Shown here one piece after another: positions 1 to 6,286 of a stretch of 13,791 nucleotides of DNA. Both the position numbers and the translations under genes were made by a program. Every line of letters starts with the position of its first letter. Within the stretch, counting starts at the first letter, position 1. This DNA comes from an uncultured Propionivibrio sp. (GTDB lineage: Bacteria > Pseudomonadota > Gammaproteobacteria > Burkholderiales > Rhodocyclaceae). The stretch covers positions 1 to 13,791 of the forward strand of contig CALHZD010000078.1 in the NCBI GenBank assembly GCA_938040985.1, given 5' to 3'. Below the pieces are notes generated by a model, which did not search any database, was not told where the DNA came from, and saw nothing but the letters and a program-made list of their open reading frames with translations.

Positions 1-524
1 TCCCGGATGAGCGACCATAATTCGTGGCGAATGGCCGGATCAAGGCCAGTCGTCGGTTCATCAAGCAACAGAACGCGGGGAGCGGTGAGAAGAGCGCGCC
101 CGATGATGAGACGTCGGCGCATACCACCGGAAAACTCTTCTGCGGGTCGGTCGGCATGTTCTTCCAGACCAAGGCGTCTGAGCATATCCGCGACGATGGC
201 GGCCGGTTTTTCCAGACGATGCAGACGGGCCTGGAAAGTAAGGTTCTGCCGCGCGGTTAATTCCCGATCCAGATTGTTTTCCTGGAACACCAGGCCAATC
301 TGCCGGCGGACGTGGTCACGGTCACGCAAAACATCATGGCCGCCAATTGAGATCCGTCCGGAATCCGGTCGTTTGAGCGTTGCCAGCAAACCGATCAGCG
401 TGCTTTTGCCCGCACCGTTCGGCCCCAGCAGCCCGAATGTTTCTCCGGCGCCGATGCTCAGGCTAATGCCATCAAGCGCGACACGCGTACCATAACGTTT
501 ATAAACCCGTTCAATACGGATCAT
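1..524 (-). CDS. ABC transporter ATP-binding protein (ABC-2/DrrA exporter type), 3' end cut by window
   Basis: Only the first 174 codons are present; the gene runs off the left edge. The visible part is the nucleotide-binding domain of an ABC ATPase: Walker A GPNGAGKS near residue 36, a Q-loop in VFQENN, the signature SGGMRRRL, Walker B LLLDEP and the D-loop TGLDP. The H-loop and C-terminal part lie outside. The sequence style (VYKRYG at the N-terminus, VFQENNLD, SGGMRRRL) is that of ATPases pairing with ABC-2 membrane proteins, which usually export small molecules, and not that of BtuD-type importers. I chose the ATG at 522-524 because GAGGA lies 4 nt upstream; an in-frame ATG at 543-545 has no good ribosome site. 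It begins 24 nt after the cbiZ stop, so it is probably co-transcribed with cbiZ and the radical SAM gene. Its membrane partner should lie just beyond position 1. Substrate unknown. Confidence 0.9.
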   Translation of the reverse strand, partial: MIRIERVYKRYGTRVALDGISLSIGAGETFGLLGPNGAGKSTLIGLLATLKRPDSGRISIGGHDVLRDRDHVRRQIGLVFQENNLDRELTARQNLTFQARLHRLEKPAAIVADMLRRLGLEEHADRPAEEFSGGMRRRLIIGRALLTAPRVLLLDEPTTGLDPAIRHELWSLIR

Positions 525-548
525 CGTTTCCTCATAAGCAGCCATTGC

Positions 549-1772
549 TCATTCATGATGGCTGCCATCTGTCGAAGAACTACGGATTTTTTCCTCGACT
601 TCCGTCAGTAAATCTTGCTGGCGCACCCACTTTTCCGAATAACCAAGTCCCAGCGCCTGAGGCACAATAAACGCAGGATCATCGCGGCCGGCAGCAGCGC
701 AGCGCTCAGCCAGAACACGATAGAAGTGCTCCCAGCGATCGTATCGCCCCGATGCGGCCACAGCGATTTGTGCGCCATGGCAGATCATGACTTCACGGCC
801 GCACAATGCGGGCGCCATTCCCCAGCCAATCTGGTCGCAGACATGGGCCAGCGCGGCGACTGCAAGCGCCACCGGCGGATCGCGATCGAGCAGCTGCGGA
901 ACGAGACGCAAAATGCCGCGGGCGTCTTCGGAAAGCAGCGGCAGTACCGCTTCGATCAGCGCATTGCCGGGAAAGCCAAAGCGCTCCATCAATCGCGAGC
1001 AGGAACAGCACTCAGCGGGATGCATTCCGTTCTGGAATATCAGCGTTTCCTTGATTGCCTGATGCACCGCCTTGCCAATCAGTTCGCCGGCGGTCGTGTG
1101 ATGCCCGGCATCACGTAACGGCTGTCTGCGCTCATCGCGCGGGACACAGACAGCAATCTGATCCGTCCCGGTTCCGGTCGCCAGATTCGGTGAATAGCGT
1201 GACGGCACGGACAGTTCCTGCAAAGCCACTGTCTTGGCTTCCGTCGCCGTCATCACGGCGCGCACCAGGGCGCCGCCGATCATCGGCTGATTGAGCGCAA
1301 TCATGACGTTGATGGTCCCCTGTGCCGGCGGCTGCTTACGCGTAATCGGCTCATAACGTCCATCAAACTCATAACCGGAAGCCGGGTCGCCAACGCGGGC
1401 GGCATTGCCTCCAACGCCGCCTGTTGCAACCGCCAGAACGGCAATATCACGATACTCCTTCAACACAACGGCAAGGTTGCTCATATTGGCGGCGGTGCTC
1501 AGCTGTGCCGCGCGCATGCCCTTAAAGCCATTATGTTCGAGCAAGACGGCGGCATACAGATCGGGATGATCGAGGACAGCCTTAGAAGGAAGGAGAGACA
1601 GAGAGCCTGCCGGTTCGCATGACTGATGGTTATAGACAAGATCAAGATCATCCGCGATGCCCCCATTTTCCAGACAGGTCGAAATCACGCGATGCGGCGT
1701 ACGAAAGCGCAGAGCGACAAATTTATCGTTGCGATGCAGTTCAATTGCACCAAAGTAGGTTTTCAATAGCAT
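549..1772 (-). CDS. cbiZ: Adenosylcobinamide amidohydrolase CbiZ with long C-terminal extension
   Basis: CbiZ hydrolyses the amide bond between the corrin ring and the aminopropanol side arm of adenosylcobinamide (and, in some bacteria, of pseudocobalamin), giving adenosylcobyric acid that can be rebuilt into the cell's own cobamide. The 407-residue product shows the family hallmarks: RTPHRVISTCLENGG near residues 24-38, TAANMSN at 93-99, a TGGVGGNAARVGDP stretch at 117-130, GTINVMIALNQPM at 152-164, TATEAKTVALQEL at 175-187 and ATGTGTDQIAV at 198-208. These fill roughly residues 1-245. About 160 further residues follow, starting with a cysteine cluster (Cys255, Cys256, Cys258); this tail is longer than I expect for the family and I do not recognise it. 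No signal peptide is visible, so it should be cytoplasmic. The start has AAGGA 5 nt upstream. The gene lies 39 nt downstream of the radical SAM gene and 24 nt before the ABC ATPase start. Confidence 0.9.
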   Translation of the reverse strand: MLLKTYFGAIELHRNDKFVALRFRTPHRVISTCLENGGIADDLDLVYNHQSCEPAGSLSLLPSKAVLDHPDLYAAVLLEHNGFKGMRAAQLSTAANMSNLAVVLKEYRDIAVLAVATGGVGGNAARVGDPASGYEFDGRYEPITRKQPPAQGTINVMIALNQPMIGGALVRAVMTATEAKTVALQELSVPSRYSPNLATGTGTDQIAVCVPRDERRQPLRDAGHHTTAGELIGKAVHQAIKETLIFQNGMHPAECCSCSRLMERFGFPGNALIEAVLPLLSEDARGILRLVPQLLDRDPPVALAVAALAHVCDQIGWGMAPALCGREVMICHGAQIAVAASGRYDRWEHFYRVLAERCAAAGRDDPAFIVPQALGLGYSEKWVRQQDLLTEVEEKIRSSSTDGSHHE

Positions 1773-1811
1773 GGTTTCCTTATACCGATAGTTTTTTGGC
1801 GTACCGTGGTT

Positions 1812-2870
1812 TCAGGGGGCGCGAGCGGACAGATGAACAGGAATGACGCGCTTGCCCGTCAGCGACGGCGGACGATTGATCGCCAAACGCATCAGACAGT
1901 CGAGCTTTCCGGCACGTGGCGAGAGCAGCGCGAGCGAGGGGCAGCGGCCACGGCATCCGGTAGCTGCGCAACTGCCGCAGGCCGAGGTGTCGGCGGGCAA
2001 ACCGATATGCAGGCGGGCGTAATCCGGCGCCGCGGCGACGCCGCAAAAATATTCCGGACGACCAACCAGCGATGCGCACGGATAGAGTTCGCCATCCGCG
2101 GTCAGTGCGGCGCCCAGTCCAAATTCGCTTGGGCAATAACCGGCAGCGCCTCCGCAGTCGGCGGCGGCCAGCTCGCGCAGACGGATCGGCGTACGGCGAA
2201 GGCGGTTGGCCCAGGCAAGCCGTTCGGAAAGCGCAACGAATGCGCGACGCAGTGCGGCGGGCGCGGCAAGATCTGTTTCCTGGGCGCGTCCGGCCGGCCG
2301 CAGAATGTCCAACCCCAATGAACGCGCCTGGCTGAACCCGGCAAGCAGCAAACCAAGATCGGGCAAAGCGTCGACATTATCGCGGCTGACCACCGCCGTC
2401 ACGCCAAAGGGAATGCCGGCGGCTTCCAGGCGCGCCAGCCCGCGCAGCACATCGGCGCTGCGGCCGCGCACACGCTCATTGACAGCCGGCGGCCCATCAA
2501 GGCTGACGCCAATGCCAAGCCGGTAACGCTGGATAAGCGCAATGCAACACTCATCAACAGCCACGCCGTTGGTTTGTACACTGATCCGCGTGACGCCCAA
2601 TCGGCGCGCCCGCTCAACGATCGCTTCAACGACATCGGGAACAAGTAGCGGCTCGCCACCGGCAATCTGGATTTCGGTGCTGGCATTCACGCCAAGATTG
2701 CTCGCGGCCGTGACAAAAACTTCCGGATCGAGGTCGATCTCAGGCACATCACCAGCGCTCATGTAGCAGTAGCGGCAACGCAACTGGCAGCGCGTCGTCG
2801 CCCAGACAACCAAGAACCTCAGTCCCGTTGCAGCGCGGCATATTTCCGGCGATGAAGTTTTCATCTGCAT
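1812..2870 (-). CDS. Radical SAM protein with SPASM-type C-terminal cysteine domain
   Basis: The 352-residue product has the radical SAM cluster motif CxxxCxxC at Cys28, Cys32 and Cys35 (followed by Tyr-Met), which binds a 4Fe-4S cluster and S-adenosylmethionine, and the SAM-contact motif GGEP at 71-74. The last third is cysteine-rich (Cys239, 246, 265, 276, 298, 301, 306, 310, 325). Cys246 to GELYPC265 and then CxxC, x4-C, x3-C and a final Cys match the usual SPASM pattern for auxiliary Fe-S clusters. SPASM proteins include peptide-modifying enzymes (PqqE, anSME) and the tetrapyrrole side-chain enzymes AhbC, AhbD and NirJ; sequence alone does not tell me which kind this is. The neighbours, cbiZ and two chelatase subunits, favour a tetrapyrrole substrate, but that is inference. 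The ATG at 2868-2870 has AAGGA about 10 nt upstream; a second ATG two codons later is less well placed. It is the first gene of block 2. Confidence 0.88.
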   Translation of the reverse strand: MQMKTSSPEICRAATGLRFLVVWATTRCQLRCRYCYMSAGDVPEIDLDPEVFVTAASNLGVNASTEIQIAGGEPLLVPDVVEAIVERARRLGVTRISVQTNGVAVDECCIALIQRYRLGIGVSLDGPPAVNERVRGRSADVLRGLARLEAAGIPFGVTAVVSRDNVDALPDLGLLLAGFSQARSLGLDILRPAGRAQETDLAAPAALRRAFVALSERLAWANRLRRTPIRLRELAAADCGGAAGYCPSEFGLGAALTADGELYPCASLVGRPEYFCGVAAAPDYARLHIGLPADTSACGSCAATGCRGRCPSLALLSPRAGKLDCLMRLAINRPPSLTGKRVIPVHLSARAP

Positions 2871-2914
2871 GCTTTTGTTTTCCTTACGGATCCTTGTGCA
2901 GAGTTTTCAATCGC

Positions 2915-2958
2915 CCGCCCTTTCAGAATCCATATCGGACCGATAGAAATTCGGGCGG
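2915..2958 (-). promoter_or_regulatory. Nested hairpin in the leader of the radical SAM gene
   Basis: Read on the minus strand, CCGCCC (2953-2958) can pair with GGGCGG (2915-2920), GAAT (2949-2952) with ATTC (2926-2929), and TATCG (2941-2945) with CGATA (2933-2937) around a 3-nt GTC loop. A symmetric 3x3 internal loop separates the two inner stems and a 5-nt bulge (TGAAA) sits on the 3' side. All 15 pairs are Watson-Crick. The element ends 44 nt before the radical SAM start codon and is not followed by a T-run, so it looks like a leader structure and not a terminator. Function unknown. Confidence 0.4.
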
Positions 2959-3026
2959 CCGTAAATTTTCTCTTGCCATTGCGCCCGATGTGGAATAAAA
3001 GCGCCCTCGGCACGGCGGGCGGGTCG

Positions 3027-3043
3027 ATGCTGTTTAACAGCAT
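3027..3043. repeat. 17-bp perfect palindrome, possible operator
   Basis: ATGCTGTT, one central T, then AACAGCAT: two perfect 8-bp arms around a single base. Symmetry this close with no real loop is more typical of a protein-binding DNA operator than of an RNA hairpin. It lies about 157 nt upstream of the radical SAM start codon. I do not recognise the regulator. Confidence 0.4.
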
Positions 3044-3068
3044 GCGCGCGCCATAGTGTTCTTTGCAA

Positions 3069-3083
3069 ATTGTCAGAAACAAT
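3069..3083. repeat. Short inverted repeat ATTGT-N5-ACAAT
   Basis: Five-base arms with a 5-nt spacer, about 200 nt upstream of the radical SAM gene. It does not fit the FNR/CRP consensus (TTGAT-N4-ATCAA). With short arms in an AT-rich patch, it could be chance, though it lies 25 nt from the longer palindrome. Confidence 0.2.
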
Positions 3084-3197
3084 CATTTTATGAAGAACAA
3101 AAACCTTGCCCGACGCCGAAACAGCGTATTCGTCCGATTTAAAACGCACCGGCCGAATCCCGGCAGACGTTTCACCTGGCGCCTTTTGCACGTTCCG

Positions 3198-4217
3198 TCA
3201 AGATGATGCAGGCGCCAGAATGTCCTCGAAGGGCTTGCGACGAATACGATGCGCCAGGGCCAGCGCAGCAGCGCCATCGACATCTTGTTCTGTCACCTGC
3301 TCGCGCCCTTCCCAGGCGGCAAGCGCCTTAGCTGCCTTGAGCATGATGATGTCGCTGCGATGGCCATCGACGCCAAGCTTTAGCGAGCGCTCGGCGATAG
3401 CATAAAGAATGGCATCGTCAGCCTGTACGTGCGGATAGCGCGCGATCGCCGCAGCAATCGCTGCGCGCATTTTTTCGGTTTCATCTGCCCAGCGAGCGGC
3501 GAAGGCTTCCGGATCGTCCTCAAAAGCCGTGCGGCGCTTGACGACTTCGACGCGCTGCGCCGGGTCGTTCAGCCCTTCGACGTGCACGCACAGGCCAAAG
3601 CGGTCGAGTAATTGCGGGCGCAACTCGCCCTCCTCCGGATTCATCGTGCCAATCAGCGTAAACCGCGCCGGATGCGAAAGGCTCACGCCTTCCCGCTCGA
3701 TGGTATTGACGCCCATCGCCGCCGAGTCGAGCAGTACGTCGACGACATGATCGTCGAGTAAATTGACTTCGTCCATGTAGAGGATGCCGCGGTGTGCGGC
3801 GGCCAGCAGTCCCGGTTCGATTGTCCGCCGCCCTTCCTTGAGCGCCGTTTCCAGATTGATCGTGCCGATGACGCGATCCTCGGTGGCCGAAACCGGCAGT
3901 TCGACGACGCGTACTTTGCGCCGCCGTACCGGCAGCGTCTCGCCGGCCTGGTAACGGGCATAGACCTCCGGCGCCATAGCGCGCGGATCGTGCGGATCGC
4001 TCTGAAAAGGATCACCGTCGACCACGTCGATTTCCGGCAGCAGTTCGGCAAGTGCGCGCACGGCCGTGGATTTGGCCGTGCCCTTCTCACCACGGATGAG
4101 CACCCCGGAAAGCCCGGGATTGATGACGTTGAGGATCAGGCTCTTCTTGAGGGCTTCCTGGCCGACAATGGCGACGAAGGGATACAAGGTTTTATGGACA
4201 GGTTCCGTGTTACTCAC
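3198..4217 (-). CDS. ChlI/BchI-type AAA+ subunit of a metal chelatase
   Basis: The 339-residue product is a full-length AAA+ ATPase of the class I chelatase I subunit family, which forms rings with the D subunit and uses ATP to drive metal insertion into (or exchange from) a tetrapyrrole held by a large H/CobN subunit. Walker A is GEKGTAKS at 43-50, Walker B ILYMDE at 145-150, the sensor stretch TMNPEEG at 191-197, and an arginine-finger candidate Arg206 lies in PQLLDRFGL. The GTAKS form of Walker A, where photosynthetic BchI proteins usually have GTGKS, is what I expect of homologues in non-photosynthetic bacteria. It starts with GTG at 4215-4217, overlapping the stop of the D-type gene (GTGA), with a strong AAGGAG 8 nt upstream. 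It is the last gene of block 1. No large chelatase subunit is present in the window, so the metal and the ring are undetermined. Confidence 0.92.
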   Translation of the reverse strand: MSNTEPVHKTLYPFVAIVGQEALKKSLILNVINPGLSGVLIRGEKGTAKSTAVRALAELLPEIDVVDGDPFQSDPHDPRAMAPEVYARYQAGETLPVRRRKVRVVELPVSATEDRVIGTINLETALKEGRRTIEPGLLAAAHRGILYMDEVNLLDDHVVDVLLDSAAMGVNTIEREGVSLSHPARFTLIGTMNPEEGELRPQLLDRFGLCVHVEGLNDPAQRVEVVKRRTAFEDDPEAFAARWADETEKMRAAIAAAIARYPHVQADDAILYAIAERSLKLGVDGHRSDIIMLKAAKALAAWEGREQVTEQDVDGAAALALAHRIRRKPFEDILAPASS

Positions 4218-6286
4218 GCGCGATGCTCCTTTGCAATGGAAACAAGATCTTCGGCGCGAAGATCCTCGACTTTGAAATACGAGGCGCCCAGCACGCCGGC
4301 CAGTTGCCGGGCAAGTTCCAGGCGCACGACGCCTGGCGCTTCGGTGTCAACGACGACGAATTGTGTGGTCTCAAACCGTTCATGCAGCGCCAGCGCAATG
4401 CGTAGCGCCTCGTCACGCGGCACCCCCTCGCCCAGCGCGGCATTGGCGCGACCGTCGGTCATCACGATGACGAGCGGCATGATGTTCGGTTCCTTGCGCA
4501 ATACCCGACGCAGGACACCGGCAGCCTCGGCCAATCCGGCGGCAAGCGGCGTGCGGCCGCCGATTGGCAGATCGGCCAGCAGGCGCGCGGCGCGTTCGAC
4601 CGAATTGGTCGGCGGCAGCACAACCTGGGCAGTGCGGCCGCGAAAGACAACCATGGCCACCTTGTCACGCTTTTGGTAGGCATCAAGCAACAGGCTCATG
4701 ATTGCCGCCTTGGTTTCGACCATGCGGCGCTGTGCGCCCATCGAACCGGAACCGTCAACAACGAAGAGCAGAAAATTGCCGATCCGTCGCTCGCGGATTT
4801 TTTCGCGGATATCCTCGTTTGCAACAATGACGGCCATCTTCTGTATCCGCGCATCGGCCCGCGCCCGGCGGATTTTCTGATACGGCGCAGCAGCGCGCAG
4901 CGTCGCGTCGAGCGCCAGGTCATTGCGCCCCTGGCGGCGCGCGGTGCTCTTGATGTAACGCCCCTGCTTGCTGGCCGAACGTGTCCGCGAACGGCGCCCC
5001 GAGCCGGTGCGCAGGATCTGATCCTTCACGGCCCGGCGAATCTGGCGCACGGAAAAGGTTTGGCCGACTTCCTGCACCTCGTCAGACGAATCGTCAGCGC
5101 CAGCATCCTGCGCCGCTTTACCGTCATCCGGGGCATCGGGTGGCGCATCAGACGGCGGAGAGGTTTCCGCCGACGTATCCCCGTCCGGCGGCGGCGAGGC
5201 TTCCTCAGGCGGCGCTTCTTCCGGGCTTTGCTCGCCCTGTGTATCTGCGTTCTGTTCTTCCTGGTTTTCCTCTTCCGGCGGCTCCTCTATTTCCGGAGGC
5301 GGCGGGGGTGGCGGAGGCGGCATGTCCGGTGCGCCGGCGCGCATGCGATGCAGCAGCGCCATCGGCGCCACTTTCAGAATATCGTCGGCATTGACGTCGC
5401 TGCGCCCTTCCCAGGCAGCAAAGGCACAGGCGGCACGGGCAATCACGATGTCGGCGCGGTGACCGGCCACATGGTTGCGCGTGCAGATTTCAGCGATAAA
5501 GCCCATGAGATGCCGGGCAATGGCGACTTCGGCCAAACGCTCGCGCGCATCGGCAATACGCTGCCCAAGCCTACTTTCCGCTTCTTTGTAGGCAGCGCGG
5601 AAAGCCTCCGAATCGGCGTCAAAGGCCTCGCGCCTTTTCAACAGCTCGACACGCAAGGCCGCATCGTGCTCACCGACAATGGACACGGCCAGGCCGAAAC
5701 GATCGAGCAATTGCGGCCGCAGTTCGCCTTCCTCGGGATTCATGGTGCCCACCAGAATGAAACGTGCAGGATGGCGCAGGCTTTGCCCTTCACGCTCCAC
5801 AATGTTTTCACCACTTTCGGCAGCGTCGAGGATGCTGTCGACGAGGTGATCGTCGAGCAGATTGACTTCGTCAATGTAAAGAACACCTTCGTGCGCGCGC
5901 GCCAGGATGCCGGGCTGGAAACGCACCGCACCGTCGCGGATCGCTCCCTCGAAATCGATCGAACCGATCACCATGTCCTCGGTTGCGCCCAGCGGAAAAT
6001 CAACGAAGGCGGGCGAATGACCGTCGGCACGCGCCGGCAGAAGTTCACGCAGCCCACGCGCGGCGGTTGATTTGGCCGTGCCCTTTTCTCCGCGCACGAC
6101 GACGCCGCCGATCGCCGGATTGACGGCATTGAGCAGCAATGCGAGTTTCATGTCTTCCTGGGCAAGAATGGCCGAGAATGGGTAGCCGCGCCGCGCAGGC
6201 GCGGAAAAGGCCGCTGTTTTGCCCGCGGCGTTCTTCTGAGACTTGTCCGACTTGTCCATTTTCAACCTAATCAATAGGGTCGTCAT
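4214..6286 (-). CDS. ChlD/BchD-type chelatase subunit (AAA+ domain, Pro/acidic linker, VWA domain)
   Basis: The 690-residue product has the D-subunit layout: AAA+ domain (about 35-315), a low-complexity linker (about 320-408) with nine consecutive prolines at 323-331 followed by Glu/Pro/Asp-rich sequence, a basic segment (about 412-480), and a C-terminal VWA domain (about 500-690). The VWA domain keeps its metal-ion-dependent adhesion site: DGSGS at 511-515, Thr579 in GGRTPLA and Asp611 in MTDGRAN. Unlike many BchD proteins, whose AAA+ site is degenerate, Walker A (GEKGTAKS, 66-73) and Walker B (VLYIDE, 135-140) are intact, so both motor subunits here may bind ATP. The start at 6286 overlaps the stop of the ATPase gene (TAATG); a second in-frame ATG at 6257-6259 (MDKSDKS) is about equally possible. 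It ends in a GTGA overlap with the I-type gene. Generic annotation would be magnesium chelatase or putative cobaltochelatase. Confidence 0.92.
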   Translation of the reverse strand: MTTLLIRLKMDKSDKSQKNAAGKTAAFSAPARRGYPFSAILAQEDMKLALLLNAVNPAIGGVVVRGEKGTAKSTAARGLRELLPARADGHSPAFVDFPLGATEDMVIGSIDFEGAIRDGAVRFQPGILARAHEGVLYIDEVNLLDDHLVDSILDAAESGENIVEREGQSLRHPARFILVGTMNPEEGELRPQLLDRFGLAVSIVGEHDAALRVELLKRREAFDADSEAFRAAYKEAESRLGQRIADARERLAEVAIARHLMGFIAEICTRNHVAGHRADIVIARAACAFAAWEGRSDVNADDILKVAPMALLHRMRAGAPDMPPPPPPPPPEIEEPPEEENQEEQNADTQGEQSPEEAPPEEASPPPDGDTSAETSPPSDAPPDAPDDGKAAQDAGADDSSDEVQEVGQTFSVRQIRRAVKDQILRTGSGRRSRTRSASKQGRYIKSTARRQGRNDLALDATLRAAAPYQKIRRARADARIQKMAVIVANEDIREKIRERRIGNFLLFVVDGSGSMGAQRRMVETKAAIMSLLLDAYQKRDKVAMVVFRGRTAQVVLPPTNSVERAARLLADLPIGGRTPLAAGLAEAAGVLRRVLRKEPNIMPLVIVMTDGRANAALGEGVPRDEALRIALALHERFETTQFVVVDTEAPGVVRLELARQLAGVLGASYFKVEDLRAEDLVSIAKEHRA
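4226..4231 (-). promoter_or_regulatory. Ribosome binding site AAGGAG fixing the GTG start of the ChlI-like gene
   Basis: A perfect AAGGAG lies 8 nt before the GTG at 4215-4217, inside the end of the upstream ChlD-type gene. It supports the non-ATG start and translational coupling of the two chelatase subunits. Confidence 0.7.

Larger units (their letters stand above)
2871..3197 (-). other. 327-nt intergenic region between the ChlI-like and radical SAM genes
   Basis: This is the only sizeable gap in the window and it divides the two gene blocks. It holds three inverted repeats, listed separately, and no cobalamin-riboswitch core or B12 box that I can recognise. No poly-T tract follows the hairpins on the minus strand, so I see no intrinsic terminator for block 1. 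Two overlapping minus-strand open frames cross it: one of 94 codons at 2907-3191 with a GTG start, and one of 73 codons at 2861-3082 with a TTG start that overlaps the radical SAM start by 10 nt. Neither has a good ribosome site and I recognise neither product. I found no convincing sigma-70 promoter; a TAAAAT hexamer near 3088-3093 (minus strand) lacks a matching -35. Most likely it carries a promoter and regulatory leader for block 2. Confidence 0.55.

Noticed and set aside
2890..2960. Intrinsic terminator after block 1
   Set aside because: The hairpin is GC-rich at its base, but no T-run follows on the minus strand.
3155..3185. Stretch on the minus strand resembling a B12 box (GCCAGG ... 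GTCTGCC) after the chelatase gene
   Set aside because: It has about four extra bases compared with the B12 box and no riboswitch core elements are found around it; there is no room for the rest of the fold between it and the upstream stop codon.
3792..4679. Plus-strand open frame of 295 codons opposite the two chelatase genes
   Set aside because: Spans the junction of two real minus-strand genes, and the product is low-complexity Arg/Ser/Ala sequence without domains.
5299..5325. GGC/GGA-rich repeat on the plus strand
   Set aside because: It encodes the poly-proline run of the ChlD-type linker, a known low-complexity feature of this subunit family.
4673..6070. Long plus-strand open frame of 465 codons opposite the ChlD-type gene
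   Set aside because: It is the antisense shadow of a well-supported gene, very Arg-rich with no recognisable domain; GC-rich codon use on the minus strand keeps the opposite frame open.
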